From contig CAJULX010000017.1 of NCBI GenBank assembly GCA_910587245.1, positions 1 through 42,388 of the forward strand: a stretch of 42,388 bases of DNA, in the 5' to 3' direction. This document shows positions 1-10,000 of this stretch, in pieces. The stretch's first letter is position 1; every line of letters starts with the position of its first letter. This DNA is from Candidatus Gastranaerophilales bacterium. Lineage in GTDB: Bacteria; Cyanobacteriota; Vampirovibrionia; Gastranaerophilales; Gastranaerophilaceae. Below the pieces are notes generated by a model. That model saw only the letters and a program-made list of their open reading frames with translations, was not told the DNA's origin and ran no database searches. The position numbers and the translations under genes were made by a program.

Positions 1-150
1 GATTTGGCAAATTTTGTGTTGCAAAAGTTTACAAAAGAAGAAAATGAAAAAATGGAAAAAGCGGCGGAAATTGCAAAAGATGCTGCTCTTGATTGGGTAA
101 ATACCGATTTTGAGCATTTGCAGTCAAAATATAATAAAAAATGGATTTAG
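1..150 (+). CDS. C-terminal fragment of an unidentified protein
   Basis: The window opens inside a reading frame that runs 49 codons to a TAG stop. The visible tail is lysine/glutamate-rich and probably helical, with the ending SKYNKKWI. It has the same A+T-rich codon use as its neighbours. No domain can be recognised from this fragment and its start lies outside the window, so I give no function. The next gene starts 53 bases downstream behind its own promoter-like box, so the two are probably separate transcripts. Confidence 0.6.
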   Translation, partial: DLANFVLQKFTKEENEKMEKAAEIAKDAALDWVNTDFEHLQSKYNKKWI

Positions 151-166
151 TTTATTTCTCCCTCTT

Positions 167-194
167 TTGGCTTTTTTAATAATAAAAGTATAAT
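167..194 (+). promoter_or_regulatory. promoter-like boxes ahead of the secreted protein at 204
   Basis: A perfect -10 hexamer TATAAT lies at 189-194, with a weaker -35-like TTGGCT at 167-172 (16-base spacer). The start codon at 204 is only nine bases past the -10 box and has no Shine-Dalgarno, so the transcript would be leaderless or nearly so. Boxes are seen in the sequence; activity is inferred. Confidence 0.4.
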
Positions 195-203
195 AATAAA
201 TGT

Positions 204-1055
204 ATGGGAAAAATTATCTTAAAATATGCATTTATTTTGATTTTTACGGCAGCTTTAACGGCAGCTGCTTCTGCCGAAGAAGAAATTGTTCTTGATATGC
301 CGGATTTTTCCAATGTAAAAAATTCAACCAAAGAATTCCTTAATAAAGGAAAACAAAAAGCTGTTAACTTTAAAAATAAAAGCGGCGAAAAAATTGATTC
401 CGCTAAAGAAAAAGCGGGCAACGCATTGCTGAAAACAGGTAAACCTACAGGGGGCACCCCAAAAGGTCTTACAAAAAAAGAAAGAGAAGAATTAATCCTT
501 AAATATCAAAATAACGGTTATTATGGCACCCTGCCCAATATTGAACGGGAATTTGAGTATTTGAAGCAAAAGAGCAGAAAAATGAACCCCGGCGGCAGAT
601 ACAAAGACGGTTTTATTGATGAAGAAAATCTAAAAAAAGCTCCGCTTGATGATGAATTATTTTTAGATGTTATTTTAAAGAAGGAACAAAATACAAAATT
701 TACAAAAGATGCGGTTAAAATAATTCCGCTTTTAAATAATTTTAAAAACTGCATTGAAAATAACTGTGATATACAAAGGTTTAACGCAAATGTCAACACG
801 GTTGATTTATATGCAAGACGCCTTGAAAAAGACTACGGAATGACGCCCGACAGCCAAAATGAGGGTTTTTATTTAATACAAAATATAGCCTACCTTGCAA
901 AGCTGCAGGGAAATTTAAAATATGAGGCAAATTTTTATTCTAAATATATGCCCTTAACAGGTACGGTTTATTCAAACGAAAATATTGAAAAGAAAGATTA
1001 CGAACTTTTAATAGAGCTTAATAAAACAATATTTACATTGGAACAGTTAAAATAA
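204..1055 (+). CDS. secreted protein of unknown function
   Basis: The 283-residue product begins with a classic signal peptide: a lysine near the start, a hydrophobic stretch over residues 8-20, and a likely signal peptidase I cut after the ASA at 22-24. The mature part is hydrophilic. Residues 25-90 are lysine-rich and predicted helical, followed by a glycine/proline linker near 78-88 and a mixed helical domain. Two cysteines five residues apart (FKNCIENNC) could form a disulfide outside the cytoplasm. I recognise no family. The neighbouring gene at 1150 also encodes an exported protein on the same strand, so the two may serve the same envelope process, but that is inference. No ribosome binding site is visible; initiation may be leaderless. 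Confidence 0.75.
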   Translation: MGKIILKYAFILIFTAALTAAASAEEEIVLDMPDFSNVKNSTKEFLNKGKQKAVNFKNKSGEKIDSAKEKAGNALLKTGKPTGGTPKGLTKKEREELILKYQNNGYYGTLPNIEREFEYLKQKSRKMNPGGRYKDGFIDEENLKKAPLDDELFLDVILKKEQNTKFTKDAVKIIPLLNNFKNCIENNCDIQRFNANVNTVDLYARRLEKDYGMTPDSQNEGFYLIQNIAYLAKLQGNLKYEANFYSKYMPLTGTVYSNENIEKKDYELLIELNKTIFTLEQLK

Positions 1056-1111
1056 TAGCCCGTTTTACGGTATTTTCGATTAATGAAAAAATTAAACCTT
1101 TAAGATAAATT

Positions 1112-1139
1112 CCTTTTTGAAGATAAATCTTTAAAAAGG
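1112..1139 (+). promoter_or_regulatory. hairpin masking the Shine-Dalgarno of the gene at 1150
   Basis: CCTTTTT (1112-1118) is complementary to AAAAAGG (1133-1139), and AAGAT (1120-1124) to ATCTT (1127-1131), joined by a G-U wobble, giving an almost continuous 12-13-bp helix. The 3' arm is the ribosome binding site AAAAAGGG (1133-1140), nine bases before the ATG at 1150. The stem is mostly A-U and would melt easily, which is what a translational switch or four-U-type RNA thermometer needs. A second AAGATAAAT copy at 1102-1110, preceded by another CCTTT, offers an alternative partner strand. Pairing is seen; regulation is inferred. It could also be a DNA operator dyad. Confidence 0.45.
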
Positions 1140-1149
1140 GAAAATTTTT

Positions 1150-1902
1150 ATGAAAAAAGCCGTATTTACCTTTGTTTTGTTGTTTTTCTGCACCAATGCA
1201 TATGCAGAAATCGTAATCGATAAACTTGAAGACCCTGAATATTTAAACGGGCCCAAGATGACATATAACAGTTATTCGCCTTTTTATAATACAAGCACTG
1301 CAGCATCAAAAAAAACCTACAATCTAAACAGCGGGCAGTTGAGTAAAGTTGAAAGAAAAGTATTCGGGCGCACATATGTAGGCGACGATGCAACAAACAG
1401 GCTGCAAAGACTTGAATCTAACGTATTCGGCGCAGTGCAAAGCGGAGATGAAAATAACCGTTTAAAAAGACTTTCAAGCGCTACCCAAAACTATGCAAAT
1501 AAATACCCTGAATACACGGCATATAACAACAGGAATTATTACAATAATTATTACAATACTTACAATCCTTATTACAACAGATATACTCCTTATCGACCGT
1601 ATAACAACCCCTATGCAAGACATGGCATAAGAAGATTATTCAGGAATATAAGAAATAACGGTTCTCTTACGGGCTACACTCCGCCGATGAGTACCTACAG
1701 CCAGGATACCTTCTATAATAATTCGTTTACTTCTTATCCGTCTTCAAACAGTTATTATACAAACACAACAAGTAATCCCAATAATTTTATGAACTTGTTT
1801 TCAAACGGACAATCAGGTTCCGAGACATATTATGACGACGGCAGATACAGAAGAAACTTAAGTTCATCATCAGGAGGCTGCGGAGTTAAAGTTATATATT
1901 AG
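1150..1902 (+). CDS. secreted Tyr/Asn-rich protein with VFG/RL repeats
   Basis: The 250-residue product has a signal peptide (basic MKK, hydrophobic core, cut after AYA at about residue 19). Residues 66-108 hold two tandem copies of a short pattern, 'E..VFG..y.gDe..nRL.RL', with VFG at 71-73 and 92-94. I associate this motif with exported proteins of cyanobacteria and their non-photosynthetic relatives. The rest (about 115-240) is low complexity, dominated by Tyr, Asn, Pro and Ser, with many YNNYYN-type runs, ending SSSGGCGVKVIY. Such a composition suits a surface or matrix protein rather than an enzyme. The start follows AAGGG by nine bases, inside the 3' arm of a hairpin. A bidirectional terminator follows the stop. 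Confidence 0.75.
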   Translation: MKKAVFTFVLLFFCTNAYAEIVIDKLEDPEYLNGPKMTYNSYSPFYNTSTAASKKTYNLNSGQLSKVERKVFGRTYVGDDATNRLQRLESNVFGAVQSGDENNRLKRLSSATQNYANKYPEYTAYNNRNYYNNYYNTYNPYYNRYTPYRPYNNPYARHGIRRLFRNIRNNGSLTGYTPPMSTYSQDTFYNNSFTSYPSSNSYYTNTTSNPNNFMNLFSNGQSGSETYYDDGRYRRNLSSSSGGCGVKVIY

Positions 1903-1920
1903 ATTTTATAAAATTGCATT

Positions 1921-1947
1921 AAAATCCCCGTCAAAGGCGGGGATTTT
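1921..1947. terminator. bidirectional intrinsic terminator
   Basis: A perfect 10-bp stem, AAAATCCCCG paired with CGGGGATTTT around a 7-base loop, lies between the convergent genes ending at 1902 (+) and 1970 (-). The A/T arms give a T-run on either strand, so it can stop transcription from both sides. Confidence 0.85.
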
Positions 1948-1969
1948 ATGGTTAAAACTTTTATTTTTA

Positions 1970-3406
1970 TTAAGCCGCTAAATTATTTTCTTTAAGAAAT
2001 AACATTAATGCATCCTGTGCCTGACCGAGCTTTTCGCTGTCACCGTTTTGCATTGCTCTGTTTACTGCAGTTTCCAGCCTGCTTTGTGCCCTGTTTAAAT
2101 GTGCAGCTTCTACAGCTTTTGCATAATCAAGATTTGCTTGCGCTTCTTTTACAAGCTGTTGTGCTGTTTTGTAATCCGCCCTTGTATTGCCTCTGTTGTT
2201 CATTAATTCTTTTGCTGCATCTAATTCTGTTTGAGCTTGTTCTACGGTAAGTTTTTTATTTGTTGGTTTTACTGTGCTTGTATTGTTTTGCTGACTTTGT
2301 ATTTGTTGTTGCGCTGTCCCTGTATTAGATGTTGTTTGCGGGTTCTGTGCTTGCTGAGCTTGTTGAACTGGTTGTGCTTGCGGAGCTTGTTGAACGGGTT
2401 GAGCTGCTTGTGCTTTTGCATAATCAAGATTTGCTTGTGCTTGTTCAATAGCTTTTTGATTGGCTTTGTAATCAGCTTTTGTAAGAGTTCTATTGTTTAT
2501 TCCCTCTTGTTGTGTTTTTATTGCATTGCTCAATTCTTTTTGTGCTTGTTCAATTGTGAGATTTTTATTTGTTGGTTCAATATTTGAATTTGACTTTGAC
2601 CTAACTTTTGCCTCGGCGCGGCTTGACTGCCAGTCATCCTGTTTAACACCTTTTTCTTGTATGGGTTTTGGTTCTGCAGTACCTGTTGAAGATATTGCTT
2701 TATGGGTTAATTTTCCAAAACCTGCTTTTGCAACATCGCGCCCTGCATTAAGCGTATCTTTTCCGTATGCTGCAACCTGCTGTCTAAGGGTAACTTTTTC
2801 ACCGTTTGCAGCCCTTAATTTTAAATCGTTCATGTTTGTGCCGGCTCTGCCTCTCATTGCTTTTATACCGCCGATGAGAGCCGTAAGAGAAAGTATGCCG
2901 TTTGCCGCGTGATCGCCCATTTGATCTACAATAGCTTTGGCGTCAGCATCAGTTGTACCTTCAGTATTAGCACAATCGTTAAGCGCTTTAATGTCTGAAC
3001 CTACAGCTACAGCACTTGAAGCAACGCCTAAAGCTGCTGCGCCCGTGCCGATTGCTATTACAAAGGGACCTGTAACAGGGTTACAAGCAAGTGCAATGCC
3101 TGCAACGGTAGCAATAGCCGGAATAAAATTGCCCTTAAGAGCTTCGGTAACAGGTGCCGCAATCTTTTTCAAAAGACCTTCGCCCGTTTTCTTTAAGAAT
3201 AATCCGAAAACCCCGTCTTCTATTTTACCGTTATCATTTCCATCCGTACAGGCGGAATTCACATCAAGTTTTTCAGCTTTCTTTTCTTGTACGGCGGCTA
3301 AAATGGAGGTATCTTCTTCGGGTGCCGAATTTGTTACTGCTGTCATATTCGCTTGCGTCAAATAGACAGGCTGATAGCTTGTATCAATAACATAAGGCAT
3401 TGACAT
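1970..3406 (-). CDS. repeat protein with an EF-hand-like loop, unknown function
   Basis: The 478-residue product has no recognisable enzyme domain. A loop at residues 55-65 (DGNDNGKIEDG) resembles a calcium-binding EF-hand or dockerin loop but lacks the usual acidic residue at position 12. Residues about 94-137 are hydrophobic and glycine/alanine-rich and could insert in or lie on a membrane. The C-terminal half has two homologous helical repeats of about 56 residues (278-334 and 381-435), each beginning PTNK.LT.EQAQ and ending EAQANLDYAKA or close to it, separated by a Gln/Ala/Pro/Val-rich linker. No signal peptide is evident. The start at 3406 is supported by GAGGAG six bases upstream. A lineage-specific structural or effector-like protein is plausible, but the function is unknown. 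Confidence 0.75.
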   Translation of the reverse strand: MSMPYVIDTSYQPVYLTQANMTAVTNSAPEEDTSILAAVQEKKAEKLDVNSACTDGNDNGKIEDGVFGLFLKKTGEGLLKKIAAPVTEALKGNFIPAIATVAGIALACNPVTGPFVIAIGTGAAALGVASSAVAVGSDIKALNDCANTEGTTDADAKAIVDQMGDHAANGILSLTALIGGIKAMRGRAGTNMNDLKLRAANGEKVTLRQQVAAYGKDTLNAGRDVAKAGFGKLTHKAISSTGTAEPKPIQEKGVKQDDWQSSRAEAKVRSKSNSNIEPTNKNLTIEQAQKELSNAIKTQQEGINNRTLTKADYKANQKAIEQAQANLDYAKAQAAQPVQQAPQAQPVQQAQQAQNPQTTSNTGTAQQQIQSQQNNTSTVKPTNKKLTVEQAQTELDAAKELMNNRGNTRADYKTAQQLVKEAQANLDYAKAVEAAHLNRAQSRLETAVNRAMQNGDSEKLGQAQDALMLFLKENNLAA

Positions 3407-3586
3407 CTTTCTCTCCTCAATAAAATTTTTTTCTCTCTTATATTTAAATAAAGATTTTTTGTTTATAAAAATTGCTTAAAAAGTATATAAAATTTATCAA
3501 TAATCTTTTCGTACAGTGCTTTTAAGCTTAATATTACTTAATATTTATCAAAGTTTTTTCATAATATAATTTTTTTATAAACTGTT

Positions 3587-6112
3587 ATGGAAAATAAAAT
3601 TTCAATCATTGCGCTGATTACGGTTTTTTATATATTTGGTTTGTGTGCTTTTTACGGGGAATGCCACGCGGTTTTTGCCTGCCTTATTGCGGCGGTTTTG
3701 GTGCTGCTTGTTTTTTGTACAAAGCTCAAGCCCTTGCTTTGTATTGTTTTAAATTTTATTTTTATATTCGGTTTTTTAAATGCAAAACTTCACAATAAAG
3801 AATTTGACAGCCTTTCTTCCATAGATTCCGTAAATAATGCTGTTTTAAAAGGCAGGGTTTTTTCCATACCGAACGCGGTTAAAGAAAAAAGGACGGCAAA
3901 ATTTATTCTTGATTCTTACGGGGCAAAAATTTTTGATGAAGACATCGATTTATCCGATACAAAAGTTTTGGTTTCAATTCAAGATGATAAAGAAAAATAT
4001 AAAAGTATAAAAATCGGAGATATTATAGAAATAGAAGGCAATTTAAGAAAACCCGCGGAACCTTCAAACCCGGGTAAATTTAATTATAAAAAATATCTTC
4101 AAAACAAAGATGTTTTTGTAATTTTATATTCAAATAATAAAAATTTTAAAATTTTGAGCCATCCCGATATTTTTGGTGCCGAAAATAAATTTAAAGAGCT
4201 GTGGTGGTGCGCGCTTCAAGGGCTTGATAATGCGCGGGATACAATTATTTTAAAACATGGAAAATACATTAAAAGCCCGAATTTAGAGGTTTTAGGCGGG
4301 ATTGTTTTCGGGGATGATGCTGTTAACCCTCCTGATACGGTTAAACAATCTTTTATAAATTCGGGACTTTTGCATCTTCTTGCAGCCTCAGGGTTAAATG
4401 TTGCTTTGATTTTCGGTATATGGTGGGCTTTAAGCGGATTTTTAAATTTTTCATACAAAGTAAGACTGATGGCAGGCATGGGGATTGTGCTTTTTTATAC
4501 CTTTATGACGGGGTTTCCGCCTTCAATATTAAGAGCTTCCATTATGCTTATTATAATTCTGGCGGGAAAATTAATGTTCAAAGCGGCGGATAACATTACG
4601 CTTATTTTCTTTACTGCTTTTATAATGCTTCTTTTTAACCCGAAACTATTAAATGATGTCGGGTTTGAATTGTCTTTTCTTGTAACGGGCGGGCTTATGA
4701 CGTGCATTCAGCCATTGTGCTTAAAATTTAAAAATGCTGATAAAGCTTATAAAAAACGTGTTTTTAAAATAGTTTCTTCATATTTTGCGCCGAATTTTGC
4801 AGGTTCAAAATTTATCACAGGCTTTTTATTTATTTTTTCGCCCGTATCATTTGCTTCAATGCTCCTTGTACCGCTTACGGCGCAGATATGGGCAGCACCT
4901 TTGCAGATGTACTATTTTAACACTTTTACTCCTTACAGCGTTTTTGCAAATATTGCGGTATTGCCTTTTATCGGGGTTATAAGTTTTGCCGGGTTTATAA
5001 GTTCCGTTGCTGCATTTTTACCGCTCCTTGGGGGTTTTGTTATAAAAATTTCAAGTTTTATATTAAATCCTTTAATAACCGCCTTGCTTTTTGTTTCGGA
5101 TTTCTTTTCAAAGCTTCCTTATGCCGTTATAAAAATGCCTTCGGGACAGGTTTTTCAAATTGTTATTTATTATATTGTTATTCTTTGCTTCATATCCTGC
5201 ATTTCTGACAGTTTTAAAAATAAAAAACGCAATTCAATTTTAATTGTTCTTGCAGTATTTTTCTTTGGTTCAATCTGTTTTAGCGCTTGCAGACAGATAT
5301 TTAACAATGATTTTGAAATTACAGCTTTTTCTGTCGGAAATGCGGATAATTTTTTAATCAAAACACCCAAAAACAAATATATAATGATTGATGCCGCAAA
5401 ATTGCCCTACCGAGGTGTTTCGGGTGCAAAACGCGTTACGCTTGAATATATGTATGATAAAAACATAAGAGAGCTTGAATATTTAATTATAACGCACTTT
5501 GACAGTGATCATTCGGGCGGAACGATTGATATACTTAAAAATATCAATGTTAAAAATGTTATTGTTCAAAGAGAAACCTGTGATAGCCTCAATTCCTGCA
5601 GTATATTTGATTTTATGAAAACTAATAATGTAAGTTACCGCAAAGCACTCAATAATGAAATTATTTATAAAGAAGAAGATTTTGAAATTAAAACCCTTTT
5701 GCCTGATAATCCGAAAATAAAAAAAGAAGATGATAACGAAAATTCCGTAATAGCACTTGCGGATTACAAAGGCAGCACGGCACTTTTTATGGGAGATGGC
5801 GGTATAAAAGCTTTTAGGGCTGTAAAAAAATATATTCCGCAAAAGATTAAAATTTTAAAAGCGGGGCACCACGGGGCAAAAGACGTTGTTGATAAAGATA
5901 TGCTGGAATATTTAAAGCCTGAGTATTCAATAATTTCAACAGGAATAAATCACTACGGGCACCCGCACATTGAAACACTTAAAATGCTTGAAAATTCAGG
6001 AAGTAAAATTTATTCCACAAAAGATAACGGCGCAATAAAGTTTGTATTTAAAAAAGACGGCACAGTAAAGATTTATACATTTTTCGGAAAGAAAAAGAAG
6101 GATAAATTTTAA
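3587..6112 (+). CDS. comEC: ComEC/Rec2-family DNA uptake channel
   Basis: The 841 residues match the full three-part ComEC plan. There are N-terminal membrane helices (about 5-65) with an OB-like extracytoplasmic segment (80-190), then a polytopic competence domain starting near residue 235 with the family motifs around LLHLLAASGLNV (261-272) and GFPPSILRAS (309-318), then a C-terminal metallo-beta-lactamase-like domain with HFDSDHSGG at 637-645 and KAGHHGA near its end. In this family the channel carries single-stranded DNA through the inner membrane during natural transformation, and the C-terminal domain is a candidate nuclease. The usual SGLHV reads SGLNV here. No other competence genes are in view. 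No Shine-Dalgarno precedes the ATG; TATAAA ends five bases before it. Confidence 0.93.
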   Translation: MENKISIIALITVFYIFGLCAFYGECHAVFACLIAAVLVLLVFCTKLKPLLCIVLNFIFIFGFLNAKLHNKEFDSLSSIDSVNNAVLKGRVFSIPNAVKEKRTAKFILDSYGAKIFDEDIDLSDTKVLVSIQDDKEKYKSIKIGDIIEIEGNLRKPAEPSNPGKFNYKKYLQNKDVFVILYSNNKNFKILSHPDIFGAENKFKELWWCALQGLDNARDTIILKHGKYIKSPNLEVLGGIVFGDDAVNPPDTVKQSFINSGLLHLLAASGLNVALIFGIWWALSGFLNFSYKVRLMAGMGIVLFYTFMTGFPPSILRASIMLIIILAGKLMFKAADNITLIFFTAFIMLLFNPKLLNDVGFELSFLVTGGLMTCIQPLCLKFKNADKAYKKRVFKIVSSYFAPNFAGSKFITGFLFIFSPVSFASMLLVPLTAQIWAAPLQMYYFNTFTPYSVFANIAVLPFIGVISFAGFISSVAAFLPLLGGFVIKISSFILNPLITALLFVSDFFSKLPYAVIKMPSGQVFQIVIYYIVILCFISCISDSFKNKKRNSILIVLAVFFFGSICFSACRQIFNNDFEITAFSVGNADNFLIKTPKNKYIMIDAAKLPYRGVSGAKRVTLEYMYDKNIRELEYLIITHFDSDHSGGTIDILKNINVKNVIVQRETCDSLNSCSIFDFMKTNNVSYRKALNNEIIYKEEDFEIKTLLPDNPKIKKEDDNENSVIALADYKGSTALFMGDGGIKAFRAVKKYIPQKIKILKAGHHGAKDVVDKDMLEYLKPEYSIISTGINHYGHPHIETLKMLENSGSKIYSTKDNGAIKFVFKKDGTVKIYTFFGKKKKDKF

Positions 6113-6122
6113 AGCATATTAG

Positions 6123-6151
6123 TTGTGATTTAATTTAATATTTTATATAAT
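6123..6151 (+). promoter_or_regulatory. sigma-70-like promoter for the gene at 6159
   Basis: TTGTGA (6123-6128) and a perfect TATAAT (6146-6151) are separated by exactly 17 bases. The ATG at 6159 is eight bases past the -10 box, right where transcription should begin, and there is no ribosome binding site between. This is the clearest leaderless arrangement in the window. Confidence 0.6.
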
Positions 6152-6158
6152 ATAAGCT

Positions 6159-7064
6159 ATGAAAATCAGGGATTTTTTTGTATTATTAATTTTAATTTTT
6201 GCAATTTTTGCCATATATAATAAAAATATGGAAGAATTAAACGATTCTACGGTTAATGAGGCGGATAATTCGGCACAAAAAGTTTATGAACCTGTTAAAT
6301 ATAATTTAAATACTGAAATAAATATCCCTGTTAACGCGCCTGTGCCTTCAAGTTACAAAACAAAAGCGGAAGTTTATAATTTAAGAAAAAATGCCGTAGA
6401 GAATTCTATTTTTAAAAATTCTGATTATGAGCCGTCCGAAGCAGTGTTCGGGCAAATAGAAGATGGAAAACCATGGATTTCAATGAACGCTTGCGAAATT
6501 GATGGGCACTCGCATACAGACGGAGTTTCTGAAGAATCAAGATTTATACTTAATCCAACTGTTTTGGTTGCAATTATTTGTGATTTTGGCAAGCGGTATT
6601 GCGAAGATGGCAAACCTTTAATACATTTAATGCCGATAAGTATAAAATATCTTGAACCTAAAAAAGAAATAATTGTAACATATAATAAGCTTAATAGATA
6701 TACATTAAATAATAACACGTATTATCAGCTTAACGGGCTTAATGCAAGAGATTTCGGATATAAATATGTATATATTGATAAAGAAAAAACAACTTATGAT
6801 TTAATTTTTATAAATGAAAAAAACATAGGCAATGAGGTTGTTGAATTTAAAAATTACATACACGCTGGAGGCTCCTGTGGTATCTCGGGCGGCTGCAATA
6901 ACGGTTCACCAAACCAGCCAATGTTGAATTTTGAGAATTCACACCAATGGGGTACTCCTTATAAACAATATAGAGAAATTTATATAAAATTGTGGAAAAA
7001 TATGCCAAAAAGCCCTTATGATGAGGCAGATATTAACGAAAGAATTATTATCATTAATGCATAA
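6159..7064 (+). CDS. membrane-anchored hypothetical protein
   Basis: The 301-residue product starts with one hydrophobic segment (residues 6-21) that reads as a signal anchor, or a signal sequence without an obvious cut site, so the rest is probably extracytoplasmic. The body is Asn/Tyr-rich with four or more cysteines, including the cluster GGSCGISGGCNNG near residue 245, compatible with a disulfide-stabilised loop. Its segment WISMNACEIDGHSH and the C-terminal part are not a family I can name; a pilin-like or minor surface protein is possible because the fold starts with a single N-terminal helix, but there is no canonical pilin cleavage site. It has its own promoter, and it ends two bases before the convergent helicase gene. 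Confidence 0.65.
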   Translation: MKIRDFFVLLILIFAIFAIYNKNMEELNDSTVNEADNSAQKVYEPVKYNLNTEINIPVNAPVPSSYKTKAEVYNLRKNAVENSIFKNSDYEPSEAVFGQIEDGKPWISMNACEIDGHSHTDGVSEESRFILNPTVLVAIICDFGKRYCEDGKPLIHLMPISIKYLEPKKEIIVTYNKLNRYTLNNNTYYQLNGLNARDFGYKYVYIDKEKTTYDLIFINEKNIGNEVVEFKNYIHAGGSCGISGGCNNGSPNQPMLNFENSHQWGTPYKQYREIYIKLWKNMPKSPYDEADINERIIIINA

Positions 7065-7065
7065 T

Positions 7066-10000
7066 TTAATCTTTCATTGCAAGGGAGCAAATGAGAGTAT
7101 AAGGGCAGTATTCGCAGGCACTTTTTGAAGGTGCCGGTTCAAAATTTAAATTTTTAACATTTGAAACAAAATCTTTAATTTTGTTTTCAATTTCAATATT
7201 ATCTTCATCCGTAAGGTTTGCATTTGAATATGTGAAACCTTTTTCAAGATATAAAAGTGCACAGTCGTATATTTCAGCTCCCGGGTTTATTTTTTCATAT
7301 AAATATTTATAAAACCGAAGCTGGTTATGATAATCTTCATCAGGCTTGATTTTTTTAACGCTTCCTGTTTTGAAATCATAAATATATAATTTATCGCCTG
7401 CTTTTACAACTCTGTCTACAAAACCTTTCAGGGTATAGCCTTCTTCTTTTGTTTCAAGGCGAAGCTCGCTTGCAACGATATTTTCAAGAGGGGTTTCGGT
7501 TAATTTTGAATAGTTTTCATTAAAAATTTCCTCTCCTCTTTGTGTGAAATTTTGCCTTGATTCTTCATCTTTAAATTCAAGAGAGTTCATTCTTTCTTTA
7601 AAAAATGCCAAAGTTTCATCAAGTGCAGGATATTGCCCGCGCTCTTTTCCTGTTCTTGCCATTTTTTCAAGGGCAAAATGGACTGCAGAGCCGAATGATA
7701 AATTATCAACTTCATCAAAATATACAGGAATATCAAGAATATTTGAATAGTAATATTTTTTAGGACAGCTTAAATACTGATTTAATGCGGAAACACTCAC
7801 TATTATATCATCAGTTCTTTGCTTTAATTCATTTTGAACATCGGATGAATTTTGATATAAAAGGCTGCGCTTGATTTCTTCCATATAGCCTTCAAGATCC
7901 GTATCAAAAGTTTTTCTGTCGCATAAAATCGGGTTGTTGAGCATATCTGATGATAAATATTCGCTCATTGCCTGAATGTTCATATCATCGTCGCAATTTG
8001 CGCAGCTTAAATATAAGCCGAATTTTGAGCGCGTAATTCCTACGAACAAAAGTTTTAATTGCTCCGCTTTTTTATTTTCTTCTTTATCATCAATAAATTG
8101 CGATTTTTGAACCGGTATATCAAGGCTCACTGGCGACCGCGCTTTTTCCCAAAGGCGTGCGGTTAATTGAGGTAAAAATACGTACTCAAACTCTCTTCCT
8201 TTTGAGCCGTGATAGGTTAAAAGCTGAACAGCATTGCTGCAATAGGGGTTTTTTTCAATTTCCATCTTTATGCCCTGTTTTAAATATGTATCAAGATGGT
8301 TAATAAAATCGGGCAAAGCTGCGGTTTTATGCAAAGAAGTATAAGAATATGCTTCTTTTAAAAGTCTTTTTATTGCAGCGAGGTTTTCAAATTTTTCTTC
8401 TCCATTGTTTGAGAAATATTCTAAAATTCCTGTTTGTGTAATAACATCATATACAATGGCAGGAAGGCTTTTAGAGGATTTCTGTTTCTTTAATTTTATA
8501 AAGGTTGAATAAAATTCCTGAATTTTTTTTGAATTTTTAAAAACCGTTTCAAGGTTTTCTTGAATATTATCAAAGAATGTGTGTTTCTTATCGTCGCTGC
8601 TGCCAAGGCGGTTTAGCCTTAAGAGTTCAAAATAATCTCTTTCATCAATTAAAAAAGGCTCATTTACAAGCAGCCCGAAAAGCTTATCAGCTCCTGTATA
8701 TGTATTATCCAGACATTTCAGGTAAAAATATGAAACAATAAAAGCGGGAATTTCAAATACGCTTTTTTGTCTGCTTAATTGATAGGGGATATTTTTTGCC
8801 TTTAAAATTTTTGCAAAAGGAATTAAAAGGTCGTTTCTTTTTGATAATATTGCAATTTCTTTAGGCTCAATTCCTTTATTTATGAGGTTTTCTATTTTAT
8901 CAACAATGTCATTGTTCTCTTGCAGTGTGTTTGAATAGAATGAAAATTGAATTTTTTCCTGCTTTTTTATAACACTTTCGTTTTTTGCTATAAGTTTTTT
9001 GTCGATATTATGCAGTTTGAATTCAGGGTCGTTTGAAAGGCGGGATTTATCGTTTTTGATTATATCTTCCGCAAAATCAAGCACAAGCTGGCTTGAGCGG
9101 TTATTTTCTTTTAAACAAATCACCTTTGTTTCAGGGTATTTTTTCAGGAAAGTTTTAAGGTTATCGCACCTTGCGCCTTGAAATGAATAAATAATCTGAT
9201 CATCATCTCCCACAACAAAGACATTGTCTGTTTTTGCACCGCGTGCAATATTAAAAATAAGTTCATTCTGTCCTGAATTTGTATCCTGATATTCATCTAC
9301 CAGAATATATTTAAACCCTGAAGCTATTTCAGCTAAAAGTTCATCATCATAGGATAACGTTTTTAAAACAAGATTCAGCATATCCGAAAAATCTATTAAA
9401 TTATTCCTGCGGAGTCCCTGTTCATAGAGCTCGCAAATTTCATAGAATTCTTTTGCTTTACCCAGTTTGTTTTCAAATTTTTCAACCTTTTCAACAAAGG
9501 TTTTTACAAGCTTACCTTTTTGTTCTCTTTCTTTGTATTTAATTTTTAATTCATCAAGATGCGGAAGCCAATCGGGGTTTGAATTAAAATATTCAAAATA
9601 TTCTTCTTTTGTAATACGCTCTCTTTTGATTAAATCAATAGCTGAAATAATCTGGCTTACATAGTGATAGCGGTTGTTCCATTTATCTTTTAAAAATTCA
9701 ATTCCTTTATCTGCATGGTATTTATCGATACATTCTTTTACAATTGTCTGTTTTGTAATATCATCCACCACTTGAACATTATCAATAAGTTCAAATTTGC
9801 TCGGGAAACGGTTAATAATATCATTACAAAAACCGTGATATGTTGAAACACATACGGTCATTGCGCTTGCGGCGTTTTCACCCATAGCTTTTACAAGCCT
9901 TGTCTTCATTTCTGAGCTTGCAGCTTCGGAAAATGTTAAACATAAAATCTCAGAAGGTTTTATACCTTTATTGAGCATACTTTTAATACGCTCAATCAAG

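Noticed and set aside
2008..3390. Several plus-strand frames antisense to the repeat protein
   Set aside because: They are shadows of a 478-codon gene with a good ribosome binding site; their Leu/Cys-rich composition is the complement of Gln/Ala/Lys-rich codons.
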